From positions 1 to 20,738 of the forward strand of contig JAJYAS010000003.1 of NCBI GenBank assembly GCA_021779415.1: a stretch of DNA of 20,738 nt, in the 5' to 3' direction. This DNA is from Bacillota bacterium. Lineage in GTDB: Bacteria > Bacillota_B > Desulfitobacteriia > Desulfitobacteriales > Desulfitobacteriaceae. The position numbers were made by a program, and so were the translations under genes. The notes under the pieces were generated by a model. The model saw only the letters and a list, made by a program, of their open reading frames with translations. It was not told the DNA's origin and ran no database searches. Below are positions 16,695-20,738 of the stretch, piece by piece (positions within the stretch are counted from its first letter, which is position 1; every line of letters starts with the position of its first letter).

Positions 16695-17067
16695 AAAGGC
16701 TCTCCACTTTGTACGAAGAAGGTTTTCCATGTTCCACCCAACGCACTTCGACACTGATTCGCAAAAGTTGTGGGATATCATCCCAGTCAGAGCGAATGAG
16801 CCACTGGAACTTCCCCTCGCTTCCTTCGACGATCCCACCAGGTATACAGGCCTGTCGAGCAATATTATCACTCCAAGTATGAACTGCTAACTGGTCCAAT
16901 TTTGTCTGAGCAAGGTTCGCCCCCTCCATAAGGGCTGACGCTTGACGTGCTTCAGAAACAGCGCTTTCCGTCAAACCAAAAAGAACAGCAAACCCTAATG
17001 AGAAAAGGAAGAGCGCAAGCAACACATCAAACAGTACATACCCCTGCGAAGCATTCGTTTGTTCCGT
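16681..17067 (-). CDS. PilV/GspI-like minor pseudopilin with probable ACG start
   Basis: 128 aa if translation starts at ACG 17067. The open frame with a standard codon begins only at GTG 17025, which would start inside the membrane helix and lose the cleavage site. Upstream in the same frame the DNA reads MEQTNASQG (with ACG as Met) and then YVLFDVLLALFLFSLGFAV, a proper class III leader with Gly at -1. The SD AGGGGGTGA (17075-17083) lies exactly 7 nt before the ACG. No ATG, GTG or TTG occurs between the preceding in-frame stop and the cleavage site. Position +5 is Asp rather than Glu. The residues LAQTKLDQL are usual for PilV/GspI. Alternatives are a sequence error (ATG to ACG) or a frameshift. 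Gene order G-I-J-K matches type II secretion pseudopilin operons. Confidence 0.7.
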   Translation of the reverse strand, partial: TEQTNASQGYVLFDVLLALFLFSLGFAVLFGLTESAVSEARQASALMEGANLAQTKLDQLAVHTWSDNIARQACIPGGIVEGSEGKFQWLIRSDWDDIPQLLRISVEVRWVEHGKPSSYKVESLYAVE

Positions 17068-17089
17068 AGACGTCTCACCCCCTCAGCAT

Positions 17090-17461
17090 TTACTGTTTCA
17101 CTTGTCCCAAAGCATCGATTTGATAGCTCTGCTCAGAATCAAAGGGATTGACAGGGACCTCCTCCAGATAGGGCCCACGCCATCCACTCACTCCTTGCGG
17201 GGAATGAACTAAGTCAAGAAGATTGGCTGGATAAGTTCCGACATCAATCCGGTAAAGTTGTACCGCTCCTTCAATCTTCCGCACATTGGCCTGATTGACA
17301 CGGACTCTAACCTGTTGAGCAGCTGAACCAAAATGAGGGGTAACCAAGGTCAGGAGAACTCCCATCAGAAAAAGGACAAGCAGAAGCTCCCATAACGTAA
17401 AACCGGAGGGAACGCTCTTTTCTCTTTTCACAGCTTCACTTCTGCTCCTTAATAATGCCAT
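17090..17461 (-). CDS. GspG-like pseudopilin, first gene of the pilus cluster
   Basis: 123 aa from ATG 17461. The basic leader ends VPSG and the mature protein starts FTLWELLLVLFLMGVLLTLV with Glu at +5. The C-terminal half, RKIEGAVQLYRIDVGTYPANLLDLV and GWRGPYLEEVPVNPFD, is the GspG signature (type II secretion major pseudopilin). The start is uncertain. ATG 17461 has a weak SD (AAAGATC). TTG 17500 lacks one, and GTG 17431 would leave a compact leader MKREKSVPSG. It heads a four-gene pseudopilin set and stands about 200 nt from the terminator of the aro genes, so the cluster promoter should be just upstream. Confidence 0.85.
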   Translation of the reverse strand: MALLRSRSEAVKREKSVPSGFTLWELLLVLFLMGVLLTLVTPHFGSAAQQVRVRVNQANVRKIEGAVQLYRIDVGTYPANLLDLVHSPQGVSGWRGPYLEEVPVNPFDSEQSYQIDALGQVKQ

Positions 17462-17649
17462 TTTGATCTTTAGTTGAACGAGTTCACTGTAATGTCTCAA
17501 AAATCAGATCTATAATCTTTTATTCTCTTTTAATTTCTCTGCCTTTCAAGGAAAACCTTCTCCCTCGACACATCTTTCTTGGAAAGTCTACCAATTGTCA
17601 TCCTTCTAACTAAACCGCATATTATTTGTTTAAAGGCTAGAATTCTACT
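17462..17649 (-). other. Intergenic leader of the pilus cluster
   Basis: This AT-rich spacer between the aro terminator and the first pseudopilin holds no gene I can support. A weak promoter candidate, TTTACT then 17 nt then TTTAAA, lies right after the terminator. A 10-bp palindrome TAGAATTCTA (17638-17647) lies within its spacer and could be an operator. A second candidate is TTGAAA with GAGAAT 16 nt away, nearer the gene. I looked for c-di-GMP-I and c-di-GMP-II riboswitch cores, known before some clostridial pilus operons, and did not recognise one. Confidence 0.3.
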
Positions 17650-17700
17650 CCAGTAAAACAAGAAATCTGACAAAGATCCTTCGATCCTCGCCAGATTTCT
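17650..17700 (-). terminator. Strong terminator after aroC-aroK-aroB
   Basis: On the minus strand AGAAATCTG (17692-17700) pairs perfectly with CAGATTTCT (17661-17669). An inner GAGGATC/GATCTTT stem (two G-T pairs) closes over a GAAG loop, and TGTTTTACT follows. It separates the shikimate genes from the pilus cluster. Confidence 0.85.
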
Positions 17701-17739
17701 AATTTGCTTCCAACGCTCTTAACTGCATCCTTCAATTTT

Positions 17740-17774
17740 CAACAACTCACAACTTTTAACGTTTAACTCTTAAC
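17740..17774 (-). repeat. Period-7 tandem array C (consensus GTTAA+2), overlapping the aroB stop
   Basis: Reading the minus strand from 17774, five units occur: GTTAAGA, GTTAAAC, GTTAAAA, GTTGTGA, GTTGTTG. A five-base core is followed by two variable bases, and more degenerate units may follow towards 17720. The array encodes the last two residues of AroB (Lys-Ser) and its TAA stop, then runs towards the terminator. Confidence 0.75.
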
Positions 17775-18875
17775 TTCATCGTCTGATGAAATTACCATGT
17801 CCCACACAGCTAAGATCTCAGGGTCTGTACACTCCTTAGAAACTACCGCTTGTCCAATTCCTGTGGGCAGAATTAAAATTTTACGGCCCCCTTGGTTTTT
17901 CTTATCCGTTTTCATCCCTTGCAACAAAGCTTGGGAGTTTTGTCCTTTAATCACAGTCGGTAAGCCAAAGGTTTTAAGGAGATGTTTGATTCTATCAACC
18001 TCGTCTAACGTGATGAACCCTTTGGCATGGGCCAGATACGCAGCGGCTACTAAGCCAATGCTAACCCCCTGACCATGAGTCACTCCGCGATAGTTCATCT
18101 CTGTCTCCAAGGCATGTCCGAAGCTATGTCCTAGATTCAGCAGGGCACGCACTCCCTGTTCTCGCTCATCTTGAGAAACAATCCTCACCTTGACCGCGGA
18201 AGATCGGGTGACCATTTCACGCCAAACCGAGGGATCACGTTGCTTAATACGTTCTTCCTGGGTCTCGAAAAACTCAAACAGATCAGAATCGGCAATTATA
18301 GCATGTTTAATGCTTTCTGCTAAACCATTTTCCACTTCTCCCCATGGCAAGCTTTCTAGGGTTGTGAAATCCGTCCAAACCGCTAGTGGCGGATAAAAAG
18401 AACCTAAGATATTCTTGCCCACCGGATGGTTTACGGCCACTTTCCCACCAATACTGCTGTCGACTTGCGCCAACAGCGTAGTAGGAACTTGAATCAAACG
18501 AATCCCTCGCATAAAAACACTAGCAAAAAAGCCGGCCAAATCTCCAATTACTCCCCCACCAAGGGCAATCACGAGGGTTTTGCGATCCGCACCGTAGCGC
18601 AAGGCCGACGTCGTCAGCTGACTTAGACGTTCAAGCGACTTGCCCTCCTCTCCGGCAGGAATTTTGAATAAATTCACTTTATAGTCTTTAAGCCCTTCCA
18701 TGAGGCGATCAAAGTAAAGGTCTGCAACTGAGTGATGCGTAATGACCAGAATTTGCTCCACATCCTGCATCTGGGAATGCAGGTACTCTCCTAACTCCTG
18801 AAGAGGTGCTCCCAAAAATACCGGATATGATCGATCTGCTCTTACTTCAATCTTTTGCCACTCTGCTAAACTCAT
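17763..18875 (-). CDS. aroB: 3-dehydroquinate synthase
   Basis: 370 aa from ATG 18875. It converts DAHP to 3-dehydroquinate, the second step of the shikimate pathway, using NAD and a divalent metal. The NAD loop is GGGVIGDLAGF (106-116), and the block PTTLLAQVDSSIGGK (131-145) follows. The metal ligands are E187 (GLAESIKHA), H250 (LNLGHSFGH) and H267 (VTHGQG). The start at 18875 overlaps the end of aroK by 29 nt and has GGATGG 7 nt upstream; a GTG at 18911 would add twelve unneeded residues. The C-terminal codons lie in heptamer array C, which may have replaced the original tail. Confidence 0.97.
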   Translation of the reverse strand: MSLAEWQKIEVRADRSYPVFLGAPLQELGEYLHSQMQDVEQILVITHHSVADLYFDRLMEGLKDYKVNLFKIPAGEEGKSLERLSQLTTSALRYGADRKTLVIALGGGVIGDLAGFFASVFMRGIRLIQVPTTLLAQVDSSIGGKVAVNHPVGKNILGSFYPPLAVWTDFTTLESLPWGEVENGLAESIKHAIIADSDLFEFFETQEERIKQRDPSVWREMVTRSSAVKVRIVSQDEREQGVRALLNLGHSFGHALETEMNYRGVTHGQGVSIGLVAAAYLAHAKGFITLDEVDRIKHLLKTFGLPTVIKGQNSQALLQGMKTDKKNQGGRKILILPTGIGQAVVSKECTDPEILAVWDMVISSDDEVKS

Positions 18876-19380
18876 TATTTTCCATCCTTCCAAGTCGTGC
18901 CAGAATCTCACTCACCACTTCGTCAATATTTTTTTGGGAAGTATCCACCGTAAAATCAGCCCCGGCGTAGCTCACTTGACGTTCAGCCCATAATTTCTCA
19001 ATCGCCTCTTTTGGACCTTTGAGGAGTGGGCGGTCATTCTTATGCCCGATTCGACTGAGAATAACGTCCAACGAGGCGTGAAGACAGATAATAATCCCAT
19101 TTTGGGCAAGAGCATCCCAGTTGTGTGAGTTTAACACAGTCCCTCCGCCCGTAGCAATCACGATTTGCTCCTGTTGACTGAGCCTCGCGACCACAATCCT
19201 TTCTTCGGAACGGAAACGGGTCTCCCCGTGACGTCGAAAAATATCCGTCACACTCATACTAGTTACTTCCCCTATTTCGCAATCTGTATCGACAAAATCC
19301 CAAGCGAGCGACTGGGCTAGGCGCTTACCAACTGTGCTTTTGCCTGTTCCCATAAAGCCAATGAGAACGATGTTTCGCAT
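18847..19380 (-). CDS. aroK: Shikimate kinase
   Basis: 177 aa from ATG 19380. It phosphorylates shikimate at the 3-hydroxyl with ATP. Walker A is GFMGTGKST (8-16). The shikimate-binding region is DTD (31-33) with R55/R57 in GETRFRSEE, ATGGGTVL includes the GGG at 78-80, and the lid Arg is R117 in RPLL. The start is set by GAGGAAGG 6 nt upstream. The longer open frame to 19443 is rejected because its extra residues (ITNFEPRTSN and similar) are only the translation of heptamer array B. It lies between aroC and aroB. Confidence 0.96.
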   Translation of the reverse strand: MRNIVLIGFMGTGKSTVGKRLAQSLAWDFVDTDCEIGEVTSMSVTDIFRRHGETRFRSEERIVVARLSQQEQIVIATGGGTVLNSHNWDALAQNGIIICLHASLDVILSRIGHKNDRPLLKGPKEAIEKLWAERQVSYAGADFTVDTSQKNIDEVVSEILARLGRMENNEFSRVAKD

Positions 19381-19396
19381 GGAGATCCTTCCTCTC

Positions 19397-19438
19397 ATAT
19401 TCGATGTTCGAGGTTCGAAATTTGTGATTCGAATATCG
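19397..19438 (-). repeat. Period-7 tandem array B (TTCGA+2) before aroK
   Basis: Read on the minus strand from 19438, six 7-nt units occur: CGATATT, CGAATCA, CAAATTT, CGAACCT, CGAACAT, CGAATAT. On the plus strand the pattern is TTCGA plus two variable bases. The array occupies 42 of the 114 nt between aroC and aroK and ends two bases before the aroK SD. Translated, it gives the fragment ITNFEPRTSN, which could mislead gene callers. Confidence 0.8.
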
Positions 19439-19494
19439 TTCATAGCGCAAAGTGCATCGACGTTCAGTTAAACTTACGATGGAGGTAGAACTTC

Positions 19495-20649
19495 CTAGAA
19501 CTCCCTCGTAAGCAAGTTTCCTTTATAAGCTTCCCAAGCGGTTTGTAATTCCAGAAAGCTGTCCGCCGGGAATTTTTCAAGCACCGCTTCAGCAATCACC
19601 CAAGCCGCCACGTGTTCTAAGACAACCAAGGCTGCGGGCACAGCACAGACATCTGAGCGTTCCACACTGGCCTTTACCACCTCTTTAGTTTCCAAATGCA
19701 CCGTTTCTAAAGGCTGATACAGAGTAGGAATCGGTTTCATAACCGTCTGAAAGACGATGGGTTCCCCGTTGCTCATTCCCCCTTCGATTCCTCCGGCATG
19801 GTTGGTTCGTCTCTTAAAACCCTCTCCTTGAGAATAATAGATCGGATCATGGACCTTTGAGCCCATTCGATCCCCCATATCGAACCCTAAGCCGAAGGAG
19901 ATTCCTTTCATCGCCTGCACGGAGAGCACCGCTTGGGCCAATTTTCCGTCTAATTTTCGATCCCACTGTACATGAGACCCTAGCCCTGCGGGGATATGAT
20001 GAACTTGTACCTCTAAAAGTCCGCCCAAGGATTCGCCCTCAGTCCGAGCGACCAGGAGACGTTCTCCCATCAGTTGTTCCGCAACAGGGTCTCCGACGGA
20101 CCATTCCGATTGTTTTACACGTTGCCAATAGGCATCTTCGTCAGTATACTCCGCATGGACTCCACCAACCGCAAGAACATGCCCTTTGATCTCCACTCCT
20201 AAAGCAGACAACCCTTGTCTGGCAATACTACCGATGGCCACCCGCATGGCCGTCTCCCGAGCGCTTGCTCTCTCAAGAATATTTCGCACGTCTGTATGGT
20301 ATTTAAGGGCTCCAGTCAAATCCGCATGTCCTGGTCGTGGAGTCATTACTTTTCGGCTTTCCAAATCAGCCTCTTCTCCCCAAGCCATGACGTTCTTCCA
20401 GTTTTCCCAATCACGATTTAGAATTTCCAAAGCAATGGGCGCCCCAGTACTTACACCACCCCGAACTCCAGAAACAAGCTGAATCTCATCTTGTTCAATG
20501 GCCATTCGTCCACCTCGTCCAGGACCCTGTTGACGTTGTCTTAAGGCTTCATCGATGATATCCTTGGAGATTCTCATTCCAGACGGAAGTCCTTCAATGA
20601 TACCCACTAATTTCTGACCATGTGATTCCCCTGCCGTTAAAAAACGCAC
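19495..20649 (-). CDS. aroC: Chorismate synthase
   Basis: 384 aa. It makes chorismate from EPSP, the last shikimate step, using reduced FMN. All three family signatures are present: GESHGQKLVGIIEGLPSG (7-24), ERASARETAMRVAIGSIAR (about 126-144) and RSDVCAVPAALVVLE (about 334-348). GRGGRM (44-49) and MTPRPGHADLTGALKY are also typical. The start is GTG 20649 with GAAGGGA about 7 nt upstream. No flavin reductase is fused, so it depends on reduced FMN from another enzyme. The gene is first of the aro set visible here; earlier pathway genes may lie beyond the window. Confidence 0.98.
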   Translation of the reverse strand: MRFLTAGESHGQKLVGIIEGLPSGMRISKDIIDEALRQRQQGPGRGGRMAIEQDEIQLVSGVRGGVSTGAPIALEILNRDWENWKNVMAWGEEADLESRKVMTPRPGHADLTGALKYHTDVRNILERASARETAMRVAIGSIARQGLSALGVEIKGHVLAVGGVHAEYTDEDAYWQRVKQSEWSVGDPVAEQLMGERLLVARTEGESLGGLLEVQVHHIPAGLGSHVQWDRKLDGKLAQAVLSVQAMKGISFGLGFDMGDRMGSKVHDPIYYSQGEGFKRRTNHAGGIEGGMSNGEPIVFQTVMKPIPTLYQPLETVHLETKEVVKASVERSDVCAVPAALVVLEHVAAWVIAEAVLEKFPADSFLELQTAWEAYKGNLLTREF

Positions 20650-20738
20650 TATTGTATCCCTTCTCTCTATCCTGTAGTTTTATTAATATCTCCTCAAAAA
20701 GCTAAAGGAAAGTCTCATCAGTTCTTTTCATTTTTAAT
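20650..20738 (-). other. Upstream region of aroC, possibly the end of another gene
   Basis: A minus-strand frame reading LKMKRTDETFL stops at TAG (20702-20704) and could be the C-terminus of a gene beyond the window. The 37 nt available are too few to identify it. No convincing promoter for aroC is visible, which fits read-through from an upstream gene. Confidence 0.2.

Noticed and set aside
8305..17461. Complete type II secretion or competence (comG) operon
   Set aside because: A dedicated PilT, the PilM-PilN-PilO set and a separate major pilin fit a type IV pilus. There is no GspC, GspD, GspL or GspM, and the gene order differs from comG.
17462..17649. c-di-GMP riboswitch before the pilus cluster
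   Set aside because: Expected by analogy with clostridial pilus operons, but the conserved core sequences are not recognisable. A covariance-model search (GEMM-I and GEMM-II) would be decisive.
18847..19443. Longer AroK beginning at 19443
   Set aside because: The extra 21 residues are the translation of heptamer array B, and a good SD sits before ATG 19380.
1..20738. CRISPR array, tRNA, rRNA, IS element, phage genes
   Set aside because: No spaced direct repeats, cloverleaf sequences, transposase or integrase motifs were seen. The only tandem repeats are the short heptamer arrays without spacers.

Overview
All recognisable genes in this window lie on the minus strand, so transcription runs from high to low coordinates. 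The gene content suggests a low-to-mid GC, spore-forming Firmicute of the Desulfosporosinus/Desulfitobacterium (Peptococcaceae-like) type. The evidence is a sporulation-specific SpoIIIAA, RNase J instead of RNase E, G-rich Shine-Dalgarno (SD) sequences with several TTG and GTG starts, and a type IV pilus set without an outer-membrane secretin. The genus assignment is inference from gene content and order; no search was run.

Layout in the direction of transcription. (1) 20649-17763: shikimate genes aroC, aroK and aroB, closed by a strong hairpin terminator at 17661-17700. (2) 17461-8305: an eleven-gene type IV pilus cluster. It runs GspG-like pseudopilin, PilV/GspI-like, PilW/GspJ-like, PilX/GspK-like, PilB, PilT, PilC, major pilin, prepilin peptidase, a fused PilM-PilN, and PilO. 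Genes are mostly overlapping or a few bases apart. A weak attenuator-like hairpin follows the pilin gene, and a 117-nt spacer precedes it. (3) 8319-7570: a stand-alone unit with its own promoter, a hairpin over the ribosome site, a LysM-domain gene of unknown role and a terminator. (4) 7541-3434: aroQ, a Xaa-Pro peptidase, efp and RNase J, ending in a hairpin. (5) 3327-976: a membrane PAS-PAS-GGDEF-EAL protein with both cyclic-di-GMP domains apparently intact, then a 12-bp perfect hairpin terminator. (6) 838-1: the 5' part of spoIIIAA, the start of the spoIIIA operon, cut by the window edge.

How it fits together: the four shikimate genes are split by the pilus cluster. The pilus genes form a complete inner-membrane machine: extension and retraction ATPases, platform, alignment complex, leader peptidase, major pilin and a tip complex of four pseudopilins. 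The nearby GGDEF-EAL protein could influence pilus behaviour through c-di-GMP, but nothing in the sequence proves a link.

The points most worth a second look are: three period-7 tandem arrays with unrelated sequences but the same design (a conserved pentamer plus two variable bases), two of them overlapping stop codons; a PilV-like pseudopilin whose only sensible start is ACG behind a near-perfect SD; a PilM-PilN fusion with decayed ATP-binding motifs; and SD-sequestering hairpins in front of the RNase J and LysM genes.
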